Positions 1-9,001 of a stretch of 64,000 nt of DNA are shown piece by piece. Source of the DNA: Salinibacterium sp. dk2585 (GTDB taxonomy: Bacteria > Actinomycetota > Actinomycetes > Actinomycetales > Microbacteriaceae); contig NZ_CP042856.1 of assembly GCF_008001035.1 (NCBI RefSeq), positions 1,550,001 to 1,614,000 of the forward strand. Reading direction: 5' to 3'. Both the position numbers and the translations under genes were made by a program. The notes beneath the pieces were generated by a model that saw nothing but the letters and a program-made list of their open reading frames with translations, made no database searches and had not been told where the DNA came from. How positions within the stretch are numbered: position 1 is the first letter of the stretch; the number at the start of each line of letters is the position of its first letter.

Positions 1-1032
1 ACGGTATCGCCCCTCGCCGAGGTCCTTGACGTCCCTCAGCGTGCGGTCGTACTCGTCGGAGATATCCCCCACGAGTTCCTCGATGAGATCCTCAAGCGAG
101 ACGAGACCAGCGATTCCGCCGTACTCATCCACCACCATCGCAAGGTGGTTTGACTCGAGCTGCATCTGGCGAAGGAGGTCATCGACGTTCTTGGACTCCG
201 GCACGAAGAGCGCCGGGCGGGCGACCTCGGCAACCGTCAAACTCTCGTGGCCACGCGGCTGTTCGTGAGTGAGCCGGGCAACGTCACGCAGGTAGAGCAC
301 ACCGAGCACCTCGTCGATATCCTCACCGGTCACAGGGATGCGCGAGACACCCTTTCCGAAGAACAGCGCAAGCGCCTCACCGATGCTTGCTGTGCCGTCG
401 ATCGTCACCATGTCGGTGCGCGGCACCATGACCTCACGCACAACCGTCTGGTTGAACTCGAAGATCGAATGGATGAGTTCGCGGTCCTGTTCCTCAAGCA
501 CCTCGAGCTCGGTCGCCTCGTCAACCATGCTGAGCAGCTGCTGCTCGGAACTGAAGGTCACCGTGCGCGGCCGGCCGGGGGTCACTCGATTGCCGACCGC
601 CACGAGGGCGGCCGCGAGGGGTCCGAGCAGCACCCGAAGCGCGTGGACGAGTCCCGCGGTCAACTGGATGATCGGGGCCGCATGCTCCCGCCCGACCGAG
701 CGCGGGCTCGATCCGACGAGAACGAAGGACGCCACAATCATGACGAGCGCGGAGCACAGGAGGGCCCACCACCACTCCTCGAAGAGCGTCGCGAAACTCA
801 TGGTGACGAGCACGGCCGCGGTCGTCTCCGCCACGACTCGCACGAAGTTGACGACGTTGACGTGGGCGCCCACATCCGCTGCAAGTGCGAGGATCGCGTC
901 TCTGCTGCGCGAGCGCTGGGCGAGCTCTTGCAGGTCGTTGCGCGAGAGCACGCCGAGCGCGGAGTCTATGGCGGCCAGGAGACCACCGAACGCGATGAGC
1001 AGGATGGCCGCAATGACGAACGCCGCGGTCAC
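1..1032 (-). CDS. CNNM/CorC-type transporter (hemolysin family), 3' part missing
   Basis: Membrane protein with an N-terminal CNNM (DUF21) transmembrane domain followed by a pair of CBS domains; the family is linked to Mg2+/Co2+ transport. The frame is open from a GTG start with GGGGAG eight bases upstream to the window edge (344 codons). Hydrophobic helices occur near residues 3-22, 62-80 and 85-103. The CBS region includes [24 protein letters not shown] and [18 protein letters not shown], all characteristic. The C-terminal CorC_HlyC domain would lie beyond position 1. It is the last visible gene of the hrcA-to-ybeY operon, 43 bp after ybeY. Family call secure; transported substrate unknown. 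Confidence 0.9.
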   Translation of the reverse strand, partial: MTAAFVIAAILLIAFGGLLAAIDSALGVLSRNDLQELAQRSRSRDAILALAADVGAHVNVVNFVRVVAETTAAVLVTMSFATLFEEWWWALLCSALVMIVASFVLVGSSPRSVGREHAAPIIQLTAGLVHALRVLLGPLAAALVAVGNRVTPGRPRTVTFSSEQQLLSMVDEATELEVLEEQDRELIHSIFEFNQTVVREVMVPRTDMVTIDGTASIGEALALFFGKGVSRIPVTGEDIDEVLGVLYLRDVARLTHEQPRGHESLTVAEVARPALFVPESKNVDDLLRQMQLESNHLAMVVDEYGGIAGLVSLEDLIEELVGDISDEYDRTLRDVKDLGEGRYR

Positions 1033-1075
1033 CTGCGCACTCCCCGCATCGGCGGGGTGGCACTCGGGCCGTCGC

Positions 1076-1540
1076 TCACCGTCGTCGACGCTCCTGCATG
1101 GTGAAGCCCACGAGGATGTCGCGCTGCAGCCCGAACATCTCGCGCTCCTCCTCAGGCTCGGCGTGGTCGAAGCCGAGGAGGTGCAGGATGCCGTGCGTCG
1201 TCAGCATGAGGAGTTCGTCGCCGAGGCTGTGGCCGGCGGTCTCCGCCTGTGCCTGTGCCACCTGGGGGCAGAGCACGACATCGCCCAGCAGGCCGGCTGG
1301 GGTGATCGCATCCTCAGTACCGGGCCGCAGTTCGTCCATGGGGAAGCTGAGCACGTCGGTCGGACCCGGCTCGTCCATCCACTGCACGTGGAGCTGCTCC
1401 ATGGCTGCCTCGTCGACCAGCACGATCGAGAGTTCCGCGTCTGGATGCACGTGAAGCTCGTCGAGCGCATAGGTCGCGAGCCGCTGCAGCGCGGCCTCGT
1501 CGACCTCCACAACCGACTCGTTGTTGATCTCGATGCTCAC
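1076..1540 (-). CDS. ybeY: Endoribonuclease YbeY (16S rRNA maturation)
   Basis: Zinc-dependent single-strand endoribonuclease involved in 16S rRNA 3'-end maturation and ribosome quality control. The 154-residue length is typical. The metal-binding signature H-G-x-L-H-L-x-G-F-D-H is present as [12 protein letters not shown] near the C-terminus. The GTG start overlaps the phoH stop (GTGA), so translation is probably coupled. The phoH-ybeY-corC order is a conserved bacterial arrangement. Confidence 0.95.
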   Translation of the reverse strand: MSIEINNESVVEVDEAALQRLATYALDELHVHPDAELSIVLVDEAAMEQLHVQWMDEPGPTDVLSFPMDELRPGTEDAITPAGLLGDVVLCPQVAQAQAETAGHSLGDELLMLTTHGILHLLGFDHAEPEEEREMFGLQRDILVGFTMQERRRR

Positions 1541-2556
1541 CTGGAGCGCCCCCGTCTCTCGTAATCATCGCGCTGCTTCTCGGCGTCGTAGCGCGTGTAG
1601 GCGTCGACGATGCGTCCGACGAGGCTGTGACGCACGACGTCGTCGCTCGTGAGCTCCGCGAAGTGGATCTCATCGATCGAATCGAGCACGCGGGTCACAA
1701 GCTTGAGACCGCTCGCGCCCGTCGGCAGGTCCATCTGCGTGATGTCGCCCGTGACAACCATCTTGGAGCCGAAGCCGAGCCGTGTGAGGAACATCTTCAT
1801 CTGCTCGGGCGTCGTGTTCTGCGCCTCGTCGAGGATCACGAAGGAGTTGTTGAGGGTGCGACCTCGCATGTAGGCGAGCGGCGCGACCTCGATCGTGCCG
1901 ATCGCGAGAAGCTTGACGACGACCTCGGGGTCCATCATCTCGTTGAGCGCGTCGTAGAGAGGCCGCAGGTAGGGGTCGATCTTGTCGGTGAGGGTGCCGG
2001 GAAGGAACCCGAGGCGCTCCCCCGCCTCGACCGCCGGCCGCGTCAGGATGATGCGCTCGACCTCCTTGCGCTGCAACGCCTGCACCGCCTTGGCCATCGC
2101 GAGGTAGGTCTTTCCGGTTCCCGCGGGACCGATCCCGAAGACGACCGTGTGGTCATCGATCGCATCAACGTAGGCGCGCTGTCCCATGGTCTTCGGGCGG
2201 ATGCTCTTGCCACGGCTCGTGAGGATGACCTGGCCGAGCACATCCGACGCCCGTGCGCCCGAGTCATCCGCGATGATCCGGGCTGCCTCGGTGACGTCGC
2301 TCGCGCTGAGCTCGACGTCGTCGCGAATGAGGGCTACCAGTTCGTCGACGAGCGATCGCGCAGCCCTCACGTCGTCATCGGGGCCTTCGAGGGTGACCTC
2401 GTTGCCCCTCACGTGCACCTCGACGAGTGGATGCTGCGCCTCGATCGTGCGCAGCAGGCGGTCGTTGGGGCCCAGCAGCCGCACCATGGCGACGCCGTCG
2501 ACGTAGACGGTCTCCCGCTTCACGGGGGCTGGTGTTCCTATCGGGTCGTCAGTCAC
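1537..2556 (-). CDS. PhoH-family ATPase
   Basis: PhoH-like P-loop ATPase, a cytoplasmic protein thought to act in RNA metabolism together with YbeY. It has Walker A GPAGTGKT, Walker B VILDEAQN, and an N-terminal KH-like stretch before the ATPase core. About 339 residues, the usual length. A TTG three bases upstream (2559) is an alternative start; GTG at 2556 is preferred as the commoner start codon. Its 5' end overlaps the HIT gene and its 3' end overlaps ybeY, so the three form one translationally linked unit. Confidence 0.93.
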   Translation of the reverse strand: MTDDPIGTPAPVKRETVYVDGVAMVRLLGPNDRLLRTIEAQHPLVEVHVRGNEVTLEGPDDDVRAARSLVDELVALIRDDVELSASDVTEAARIIADDSGARASDVLGQVILTSRGKSIRPKTMGQRAYVDAIDDHTVVFGIGPAGTGKTYLAMAKAVQALQRKEVERIILTRPAVEAGERLGFLPGTLTDKIDPYLRPLYDALNEMMDPEVVVKLLAIGTIEVAPLAYMRGRTLNNSFVILDEAQNTTPEQMKMFLTRLGFGSKMVVTGDITQMDLPTGASGLKLVTRVLDSIDEIHFAELTSDDVVRHSLVGRIVDAYTRYDAEKQRDDYERRGRSR

Positions 2557-2905
2557 CAATGGTCTCTTCTGTCAGGCGGCCCCCGAGAACGTGGGCGTGC
2601 ACGTGGAATACGGTCTGGCCTGCCGCCGTGCCGGTGTTGAACACGAGCCGGAACTCACCGCCGCAGTGCTCCTCTGCCAGCTTCTTCGCGGTCGCCACCA
2701 TCTCCGCCAGGAGGCTGGGGTCGGCCTCCGCCAGCTCGACGACGTCGCGGTACTTCGGCGTCTTGGGAATCACGAGGAGGTGCACGGGCGCCTGCGGCGC
2801 GATGTCACGGATGGCGATGACCGCGTCGCTCTCGAACAGGATCTCTGCGGGGATCTCCCTGTTGATGATTCGCGTGAAGATCGAGACTTCGTCTTGGCCT
2901 GGCAT
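2549..2905 (-). CDS. Histidine triad (HIT) nucleotide-binding protein
   Basis: Small HINT-type nucleotide phosphoramidase or hydrolase of 118 residues. The triad motif HVHAHVLGG near the C-terminus and the N-terminal segment IFTRIINREIPAEI are diagnostic. It starts with ATG. The last codons overlap the start of phoH. It sits 39 bp after rsmE in the leftward operon. The physiological substrate cannot be told from sequence. Confidence 0.93.
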   Translation of the reverse strand: MPGQDEVSIFTRIINREIPAEILFESDAVIAIRDIAPQAPVHLLVIPKTPKYRDVVELAEADPSLLAEMVATAKKLAEEHCGGEFRLVFNTGTAAGQTVFHVHAHVLGGRLTEETIGD

Positions 2906-2944
2906 GAGTCCAGCTTAAGCGCTTCCGCTCTCGCGGGTGAGGCG

Positions 2945-3673
2945 CTACCAGCGTTCCGTGAGTGCGCTGAGCACGGCAAGTGCCGCCGGGCCCGCAGTGC
3001 TCGTGCGCAAGACACTGCTGCCGAGCCTCACGGGCACACAGCCAGCGGCGGCGAGCATGTCGAGTTCCTCCGGCGCAATGCCGCCCTCGGGACCGACGAC
3101 GAGCACGATGTCCCTTCCAGATGCCTCCACCGAGGTCAGCGGGGTCTGCGCCGTCGGCTCGAGCACGAGCACGAGTGCCGACTCGGCGAGTCGAGCGATC
3201 TCCTTCGTGGTCACGGGCTCATGCACCTGCGGCAGATACGGCCTCATCGACTGCTTCGTGGCCTCACGCACGATCGCGCGCCAGCGTTCCCGCCCCTTGT
3301 CCCGCTTGTTGGCGTCCCACTTCACGACCGACCTGCTGGCCGCCCAGGGCACGACCGCATCGACGCCGAGCTCTGTCGATGCCTGCACGGCCGACTCGTC
3401 GCGCCCGCCCTTCGCCAGCGCCTGCACGAGCGTGATCCGAGCGGAAGGCGGCGGATGCCTCACGACCTCGTCGGCCCGGATGCTCAGCCGTGTGGGCGCG
3501 GCCTCCTCGACGGTTCCCGTCGCGACGAGGCCCTCCCCGTTGCCGATCGACAGCACCTCGCCCACGCGCACCCGGCTCACCGAAACGGCGTGCTTCGCCT
3601 CGGCACCCTCGATCGTCACCAGCGACCCCGGCGCGGTGTCGCTGAGGCCGTCCGCGAGATAGAAGTGCGCCAT
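2945..3673 (-). CDS. rsmE: 16S rRNA (uracil1498-N3)-methyltransferase RsmE
   Basis: SPOUT-class SAM-dependent methyltransferase that modifies m3U1498 of 16S rRNA. 242 residues. The C-terminal SPOUT knot is recognised by LVVGPEGGIAPEEL followed by VRLGSSVLRTSTAGPAAL; the N-terminal PUA-like domain begins MAHFYLADGL. It starts 5 bp after the dnaJ stop, and the dnaJ-rsmE pairing is widespread in Gram-positive bacteria. Confidence 0.95.
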   Translation of the reverse strand: MAHFYLADGLSDTAPGSLVTIEGAEAKHAVSVSRVRVGEVLSIGNGEGLVATGTVEEAAPTRLSIRADEVVRHPPPSARITLVQALAKGGRDESAVQASTELGVDAVVPWAASRSVVKWDANKRDKGRERWRAIVREATKQSMRPYLPQVHEPVTTKEIARLAESALVLVLEPTAQTPLTSVEASGRDIVLVVGPEGGIAPEELDMLAAAGCVPVRLGSSVLRTSTAGPAALAVLSALTERW

Positions 3674-3678
3674 GCGCG

Positions 3679-4779
3679 CTAGATGTTGAGGAAGCGGTCG
3701 CGAAGCTTCTGGAAGAGTCCCTGCTGGAAATGCGAGAGGTGCGGAGGCACCGCATTCTGCACTCGTGCCAGTTCCTGGATGAGGTCCTTCGCCTTGCCGT
3801 TGAGCTTCGTCGGCGTCAGCACCTGCACCCCGATCTTGAGGTCGCCGCGGCCTGAGCCGCGAAGGTGTGTGATACCACGGTCCTTGACCGTGATGACCTC
3901 GGCGCTTTGCGTGCCGGGCTTGATCTCCACCTCGACCGGGCCGTCGAGGGACTCGAAGACGGCGCGCGTGCCGAGCACGGCATCCGTCATCTGCACCTCG
4001 AGCGTTGCGAGCAGGTCGTCGCCGTTGCGACTGAAGACGTCGTGGTGCCGCACCTTGATCTCGAGGTAGAGGTCACCGCTCGGCCCGCCACCCTGGCCGA
4101 CCTCACCCTGGCCGGGCATCTGCAGGCGGAGGCCCGTGTCAACCCCGGCCGGGATGTCGACGGGAATCTTGCGCCGCGCGCGCACGCGACCCTGGCCTGA
4201 GCAGGTCTGGCACGGGTGCGGGATGACCGTGCCGTAGCCGCGGCAGGTGCCACACGGGCTCGAGGTCATGACGTTGCCCAGCAGGCTGCGCACGGAGCGC
4301 TGGATGAGTCCCGATCCGCCACAGATGTCGCAGGTCTGGAGGTCGGTGCCGGGCGCACAGCAGGAGCCGCCACACGTCTTGCACACGACAGCCGTGTCGA
4401 CCTCGACCTCACGGGACGTGCCGAAGATGACATCCGCGAGCTCGACCTCGACGCGCAGCAGGGCGTCCTGGCCACGCTCTGTGCGCGACCGGGGCGGACG
4501 AGTGCCGCCCCCGCCACCGAAGAAGGTCTCGAAGATGTCACCGAAGCCGCCCCCGAAACCGGCGCCGAAGCCAGCCTGGTCGCCCAGGTCATATTCCTGC
4601 TTGCGCTTGGGATCCGACAGCACGTCGTAGGCGTGGGTCACGTCCTTGAAGCGGTCGGCTGCATCGGCTCCCGGGTTCACGTCGGGGTGCAGTTCGCGCG
4701 CGAGGCGGCGGTACGCCTTCTTGATCTCTTCCGGCGTCGCGCTGCGGTCGACGCCGAGCACCTCGTAATGGTCAGCCAA
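3679..4779 (-). CDS. dnaJ: Molecular chaperone DnaJ
   Basis: Hsp40 co-chaperone that stimulates DnaK ATPase and delivers unfolded clients. It has a J domain at residues 1-65 with the essential HPD in LHPDVNPG, a Gly/Phe-rich linker at about 70-95, and four zinc-binding repeats (CKTCGGSC, CDICGGSG, CGTCRGYG, CQTCSGQG). The first repeat ends in Cys instead of the usual Gly. C-terminal substrate domains follow; 366 residues in total. It lies 93 bp downstream of hrcA, so it is predicted to be under the CIRCE site upstream of hrcA. No separate CIRCE or HAIR sequence is visible in the hrcA-dnaJ gap. Confidence 0.96.
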   Translation of the reverse strand: MADHYEVLGVDRSATPEEIKKAYRRLARELHPDVNPGADAADRFKDVTHAYDVLSDPKRKQEYDLGDQAGFGAGFGGGFGDIFETFFGGGGGTRPPRSRTERGQDALLRVEVELADVIFGTSREVEVDTAVVCKTCGGSCCAPGTDLQTCDICGGSGLIQRSVRSLLGNVMTSSPCGTCRGYGTVIPHPCQTCSGQGRVRARRKIPVDIPAGVDTGLRLQMPGQGEVGQGGGPSGDLYLEIKVRHHDVFSRNGDDLLATLEVQMTDAVLGTRAVFESLDGPVEVEIKPGTQSAEVITVKDRGITHLRGSGRGDLKIGVQVLTPTKLNGKAKDLIQELARVQNAVPPHLSHFQQGLFQKLRDRFLNI

Positions 4780-4872
4780 TGCAGTTCCTCAATATTGTTC
4801 TCTCACGGCTCCGTCCACCCTGCGGCGTGCGGATGTCGCGGGCTCCCGCCCTCGACCGTCGATCTGTTCTCG

Positions 4873-5895
4873 TCAGTTCTCGCTCAGCAGCTTGGAGAGG
4901 TAGCGCGCCACAGCACGCACCGCCGTCATGTTGCTCGAATAGTCCATGCGCGTCGGGCCGAGCACACCGAGCCGCGCGACCTCGCCGCTCGATCCCGCGT
5001 ATCCAGAGCTGAGCACCGATGCCTCACCGAGCCCGAAGGACTCATTCTCGCGGCCGATCCGCACCGCGATGCCGCCCATCTCCTGTTCCATCTCGCTGAA
5101 CAGGCGCAGCAGGGTCACCTGCTCCTCGATCGCCTCCAGCACAGGATAGATGCTGCCACTGAAATCCTCCTCGGTGCGGGCGAGGTTCGCCGCTCCAGCC
5201 ATCACGAGCTTGTCGTGCCGGCTTGCGACAACCTGCTCACCGAGGCTGCTCGCGACGACCGCGACGAAAGGTCGCCGGTGCGGCTCGAAGGATTCGGCCA
5301 AGCCCTCCAGCTGCTCCGCGGCATCCTTCAACACGAGGCCCGCGAGTTCGCTGTTGATGCGGGTGCGGAGCTCCCCAAGGAACTCCTCGTCGATCCCCAT
5401 TGGCACGTCGATGATGCGCTGCTCAACCCGGCCCGTGTCGGTGATAAGCACGGTCATGAGGCGCACCTGGTTGAGTGGCACGAGCTCGACATGACGGATG
5501 CGTGATCGCCCGAGCGTCGGGTACTGCACGAGGGCCACCTGGTGCGTCAGCTGCGAGAGCAGTCGCACGCTGCGCGCGAGCACGTCGTCGAGATCGGTCG
5601 ACTCACCCAGGAAGGCCTCGATCGCGTGCCGCTGCGCTGCAGACAGGGGCCGGAGATCGGCGAGCTGATTGACGAAGAGGCGATACCCCTTGTCTGTCGG
5701 CACCCGTCCGGACGACGTGTGCGGCGCCGTGATGAGGTCTTCCTCCTCCAGCTGCGCCATGTCGCTGCGGATCGTGGCCGCGGACACTCCGAAGGAGTGA
5801 CGCTCGACGATCGACTTGGAGCCGACCGGCTCCCGTGAGGCGACATAGTCCTGCACGATGACACGAAGCACCTCAAGGCCCCGATCGGAAACCAT
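4873..5895 (-). CDS. hrcA: Heat-inducible transcription repressor HrcA
   Basis: Repressor of class I heat-shock genes; it binds CIRCE operators and depends on GroEL for folding. The N-terminal winged helix includes SRIDxxG-like SREPVGSKSIVERH and VSAATIRSDMAQLEEEDLI. The start is set at ATG 5895 (MVSDRGLEVLRVIV) because GGAGG lies eight bases upstream; an ATG at 5901 and a GTG at 5910 are too close to or overlap that site. 340 residues. The gene heads the operon with dnaJ and is probably autorepressed through the CIRCE 20 bp upstream. Confidence 0.95.
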   Translation of the reverse strand: MVSDRGLEVLRVIVQDYVASREPVGSKSIVERHSFGVSAATIRSDMAQLEEEDLITAPHTSSGRVPTDKGYRLFVNQLADLRPLSAAQRHAIEAFLGESTDLDDVLARSVRLLSQLTHQVALVQYPTLGRSRIRHVELVPLNQVRLMTVLITDTGRVEQRIIDVPMGIDEEFLGELRTRINSELAGLVLKDAAEQLEGLAESFEPHRRPFVAVVASSLGEQVVASRHDKLVMAGAANLARTEEDFSGSIYPVLEAIEEQVTLLRLFSEMEQEMGGIAVRIGRENESFGLGEASVLSSGYAGSSGEVARLGVLGPTRMDYSSNMTAVRAVARYLSKLLSEN

Positions 5896-5914
5896 CCCCA
5901 TCACCTCCACCGTC

Positions 5915-5941
5915 TTGGCACTCGCATCAAGTGACTGCCAA
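5915..5941 (-). promoter_or_regulatory. CIRCE operator overlapping the hrcA promoter -10
   Basis: On the plus strand the site reads TTGGCACTC, nine spacer bases, GACTGCCAA. The arms are inverted repeats with one mismatch and match the CIRCE consensus (TTAGCACTC-N9-GAGTGCTAA) closely. On the transcribed (minus) strand a TAGAAT -10-like hexamer at 5941-5946 shares one base with the operator, so HrcA bound here would block RNA polymerase. The distal end lies 20 bp from the hrcA ATG. Confidence 0.85.
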
Positions 5942-6049
5942 TTCTACCGCGATGCACCGCCCGCGAAATCATTGCCCCCCGGAGTGGGTGGCGCTAGGTT
6001 ATGCAGTGCCTGCGCTACCCTCAGCTTTTTCTCAGGCAGACAGAACACT

Positions 6050-6071
6050 CGATCCCCCACGTCGGGGATCG
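6050..6071 (+). other. Perfect hairpin in the leader of the first DUF4870 gene
   Basis: An 8-bp perfect inverted repeat (CGATCCCC, six-base loop, GGGGATCG) ends 18 bp before the ATG at 6090. The AGAAAGG ribosome-binding site lies between hairpin and start. It may tune mRNA stability or translation; no T-run follows, so a terminator is unlikely. The rest of 5942-6049 shows only the hrcA promoter side. Confidence 0.35.
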
Positions 6072-6089
6072 CCCAGAGAAAGGCATGAC

Positions 6090-6482
6090 ATGACCGACCA
6101 GACTCCTCCCGCAGCTCCGCTGAGCCAGGCCGAGGACCGCCAGTGGGCCTCGTTCGCTCATCTTGGCGGGATCCTCTCCTTCCTGCCCCCGCTCATCATT
6201 TGGCTCGTGTTCAAAGACCGCGGGTCGTTCACGGACCAGGAGGCGAAGGAGTCCCTCAACTTCCAGATCACAGTGGCCATCGCACAGATCGCCTGGTTCG
6301 TCGTCAACCTCGTGCTGACCGCCATCACGTTCGGGTTCTGGAGCATTTTTGGGCTCTTCCTGCAGCCACTCATCGCGTTCGCGATCTGGGCCGGAGCAGT
6401 CGTGTTCTGCATCATCGCCTTCACGAAGACGAAAGACGGCATTGCGTACCGCTACCCGCTGACGCTCCGGCTCGTCAAGTAG
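6090..6482 (+). CDS. DUF4870 membrane protein (first of two)
   Basis: Small integral membrane protein of 130 residues in the DUF4870 (Tic20-like) family. The start ATG 6090 is preceded by AGAAAGG. The N-terminus is Pro/Gln-rich, followed by the family motif WASFAHLGGILSFLPPLIIWLVFKD and then ESLNFQIT; three or four hydrophobic helices follow, and the tail ends GIAYRYPLTLRLVK. Its paralogue starts 77 bp downstream, beyond a terminator, so the two are probably expressed partly independently. Function unknown. Confidence 0.85.
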   Translation: MTDQTPPAAPLSQAEDRQWASFAHLGGILSFLPPLIIWLVFKDRGSFTDQEAKESLNFQITVAIAQIAWFVVNLVLTAITFGFWSIFGLFLQPLIAFAIWAGAVVFCIIAFTKTKDGIAYRYPLTLRLVK

Positions 6483-6493
6483 TCGTTGAGCCG

Positions 6494-6532
6494 AAGGAGA
6501 AGGCCGGGACTTCGTTCCCGGCCTTCTCCTTT
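6494..6532 (+). terminator. Strong intrinsic terminator with TTCG loop
   Basis: A 16-bp perfect stem (6494-6509 with 6516-6531) closes a six-base CTTCGT loop and is followed by TT. It lies 11 bp after the stop of the first DUF4870 gene and 28 bp before the second, separating the two paralogues. Confidence 0.85.
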
Positions 6533-6559
6533 GCCTCGGGCGCTTGGTTTAATAGGCGC

Positions 6560-6976
6560 ATGACCAACGCAGCCCCGCCCCCTCCCGGGCAGTACCAGCC
6601 GAACCAGCCCATGAGTCCCGCCGATGAGAAGCTCTGGGCGACGCTCGTGCACGTGGGCGGGATCTTTTTCAGCTTCATCCCGGCGCTCGTCGGCTACCTC
6701 GTGCTCAAGGATCGCGGCCCCTTCGTGCGCGAACACACCCGTTCGGCGCTGAACTTCCAGATCTCGTACACGATCTACTCGATCGCTGCCGCCATCATTC
6801 TTTTCATCGTGGCCATCCCGCTGGCGGTGTTCACCTTCGGCATCGGATTCGCGATCGTCTACCTGGCCATGATCATCCCGATCGCGATGGTCGTCTTCAT
6901 GATCATCGCGGCGGTCAAGGCCAACCAGGGCTTCTACTACCGCTATCCACTCACGATCGAGTTCATCAAGCAGTAG
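6560..6976 (+). CDS. DUF4870 membrane protein (second of two)
   Basis: Paralogue of the preceding gene, 138 residues. The ATG at 6560 begins a Pro-rich N-terminus (PPPPGQYQPNQPMSPADEKLW) and the same core: LVHVGGIFFSFIPALVGYLVLKDRG, then SALNFQISYTIYSIAA, with long hydrophobic helices and the shared ending YRYPLTIEFIKQ. Tandem duplication is evident. No enzyme motif is visible; a membrane-scaffold role is only a guess. Confidence 0.85.
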   Translation: MTNAAPPPPGQYQPNQPMSPADEKLWATLVHVGGIFFSFIPALVGYLVLKDRGPFVREHTRSALNFQISYTIYSIAAAIILFIVAIPLAVFTFGIGFAIVYLAMIIPIAMVVFMIIAAVKANQGFYYRYPLTIEFIKQ

Positions 6977-6993
6977 GAGATTCGCGGCCGCCG

Positions 6994-8226
6994 TCACTCA
7001 AGCAGTCGCCGCACGACAGCATCCGCAAGGAGCCGCCCTCGCAGGGTCAGCACGACTGATCCGCGCAGGGCGGCTTTGGCGTCCAGCAGCTCATCCGCGA
7101 TGAGCCCGGCTACCGCAAGCCTGCCCGCCTCGGAGAGTTCCGTCGTGCGGAGGCCATCGCGGACGCGAGCGCCGAGAAGCACGCGCTCAACAGCCTTCGT
7201 CTGGTCGTCGAGTACCTCGCGTCCGGCCGCTGGCGAGTTCCCACCAAGCACGCGCTCTGCATAGGCGGCTGGATGCTTCACATTCCACCAGCGCACGCCC
7301 CCGACATGGCTGTGGGCGCCGGGCCCGACGCCCCACCAGTCCTGTCCGCGCCAGTACGCGAGGTTATGGCGGCTGCGATGATCACCGCCGTCCGTCGGCC
7401 TGGCCCAGTTACTGACCTCGTACCAGTCGTAGCCGGCATCGGCGAGCAGGGCATCCGCAAGCTCGTACATGTCGGCCTCGAGGTCATCGTCGGGCTCCGC
7501 CACCTCGCCGCGACGGATCTGCCGCGCGAGCTTGGTGCCGTCCTCGACGATGAGCGCATAGGCGGAGAGGTGGTCAGGTTCCTGCGCGATCGCGTGCTCC
7601 AGCGAGCGGCGCCAGTCCTCGAGAGACTCCCCCGGCGTGCCGTAGATGAGGTCGAGGCTCACGTCGAGGCCGGCGTCGCGCGCCCACTGCACGACGAGCG
7701 GGATGCGCGCGGGGTCATGCGTGCGCTCCAGGGTGGCGAGCACGTGGGGAACGGCCGACTGCATGCCGAACGACACACGGGTGAATCCTGCCCGTGCGAG
7801 CTCCTGGAGATAGGCGGCATCCACTGAATCTGGATTGGCCTCCGTCGTGACCTCGGCTCCAGCGGCCAGCGCCCACTCAGCGCGGACGGCGTCAAGCATG
7901 TGCACGAGATCGGATGCGGGCAGCAGAGTTGGCGTGCCGCCTCCGAAGAAGACGGCCGACACGGGCCGCGGCGCAAGCCCAGCCTCCCGCAGAACCCGCG
8001 CAGCGAAGGAGACCTCGAGCGCCGCCTGCCCGGCATAGTCGCGACGATGCACGCCGCGCAGCTCTTCGGCTGTGTAGGTGTTGAAGTCGCAGTAACCGCA
8101 GCGCACGCGACAGAACGGCACGTGCAGGTAGACGCCGAAATCGCGCGCGGCAGCGCCGCCAGCGACCGTCACCGGCAAGAGGCCGTCGAGGGGAGCCGGG
8201 TCGGCGAGGGGAAGGGCGGAGGGCAT
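6994..8226 (-). CDS. hemW: Radical SAM heme chaperone HemW
   Basis: HemW binds heme and a [4Fe-4S] cluster and is thought to insert heme into respiratory proteins; it was formerly annotated as a coproporphyrinogen III oxidase-like protein. The radical-SAM motif is FCRVRCGYCDF (CxxxCxxC), with GGGTPTLLP, EANPDSVD and SFGMQS typical of the family. 410 residues, ATG start. It starts only 2 bp after the DUF1990 stop, implying co-transcription. It is the usual neighbour of lepA in Actinobacteria. Confidence 0.94.
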   Translation of the reverse strand: MPSALPLADPAPLDGLLPVTVAGGAAARDFGVYLHVPFCRVRCGYCDFNTYTAEELRGVHRRDYAGQAALEVSFAARVLREAGLAPRPVSAVFFGGGTPTLLPASDLVHMLDAVRAEWALAAGAEVTTEANPDSVDAAYLQELARAGFTRVSFGMQSAVPHVLATLERTHDPARIPLVVQWARDAGLDVSLDLIYGTPGESLEDWRRSLEHAIAQEPDHLSAYALIVEDGTKLARQIRRGEVAEPDDDLEADMYELADALLADAGYDWYEVSNWARPTDGGDHRSRHNLAYWRGQDWWGVGPGAHSHVGGVRWWNVKHPAAYAERVLGGNSPAAGREVLDDQTKAVERVLLGARVRDGLRTTELSEAGRLAVAGLIADELLDAKAALRGSVVLTLRGRLLADAVVRRLLE

Positions 8227-8228
8227 CG

Positions 8229-8885
8229 TCAGTCGACGGGACCAGAGAGCGCCGAGAAGTACCGGCGGCGAAGCGCGCGCTGCGCGAGCAAAAGGAGGGG
8301 GCTAACGGCTGTCCACTTGCCGGGTGCCGGACGGGAAAGCGACCTCAGCATCATCCAGACCGAGCCGTCATCCTCAAGGTCGACCACGAAGAGCTCCTCG
8401 CCGCTGAGGGGGTGGCCCGGCAGCGTGCCGTAGGCGAAGCCCTTGCGATTCGGCTCGTCGATCACGTAGATGACGCGCACGGGTTCGCGCAGTGTGAAAG
8501 GGCCGACCGAGAACACGAGCCAGACCGAGTCACCGGGGGTCACGAATGGCAAACCGTCGGGCCCGTAGGTCACCTCTTTGCGCTCACCCGTGCCGGCCGC
8601 GGCGACGGGCGCTCCCGAGTCGTTGAAGGTCACGGGCGTATAGCTGCCCTCACGAACCTCGCGGGGCGTCTCCGTGAGCTCAACGTCGAAGCCACTGCGA
8701 ACCTTGATGCCCCACGACATGGTCGCCCGCCATGCGAACTCCCACCGCGCCGGTCCCGTGCCGATGCGCACGCGCTTCTCGAACGCGCGGTACCCCTTCG
8801 GCGGAAACGCGATCGACTCCTGCGACTGCGTCGCGCCTACGGCCGCGTAGTTGACGGGGAGGCTCCAGAGCGCCTTCTTGGACAC
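8229..8885 (-). CDS. DUF1990 family protein
   Basis: 218-residue protein with a GTG start. It is recognised as DUF1990 by the segments FPPKGYRAFEKRVRIGTGPARWEFAW, EVREGSYTPVTF-like positions and FAYGTLPGHPLSGEELFVV. The family is cytoplasmic, of unknown function, and may adopt a START/lipocalin-like fold. No signal peptide or catalytic motif is obvious. It lies 2 bp upstream of hemW on the same strand. Confidence 0.8.
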   Translation of the reverse strand: MSKKALWSLPVNYAAVGATQSQESIAFPPKGYRAFEKRVRIGTGPARWEFAWRATMSWGIKVRSGFDVELTETPREVREGSYTPVTFNDSGAPVAAAGTGERKEVTYGPDGLPFVTPGDSVWLVFSVGPFTLREPVRVIYVIDEPNRKGFAYGTLPGHPLSGEELFVVDLEDDGSVWMMLRSLSRPAPGKWTAVSPLLLLAQRALRRRYFSALSGPVD

Positions 8886-9001
8886 CTAGCTCGCTCCGAG
8901 GCAAAGGGATGCGGCAAGCGTTTGCGCCTCACAGCGCAGGAAGGAACGGCACGACAGAGGCATCCGGCAAGGATACCGCGCGCGTCTGAGTGCCTTCCGC
9001 G

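Noticed and set aside
4780-4872. Second CIRCE or HAIR box before dnaJ
   Set aside because: No inverted repeat of either type is visible; dnaJ is best explained by read-through from hrcA.
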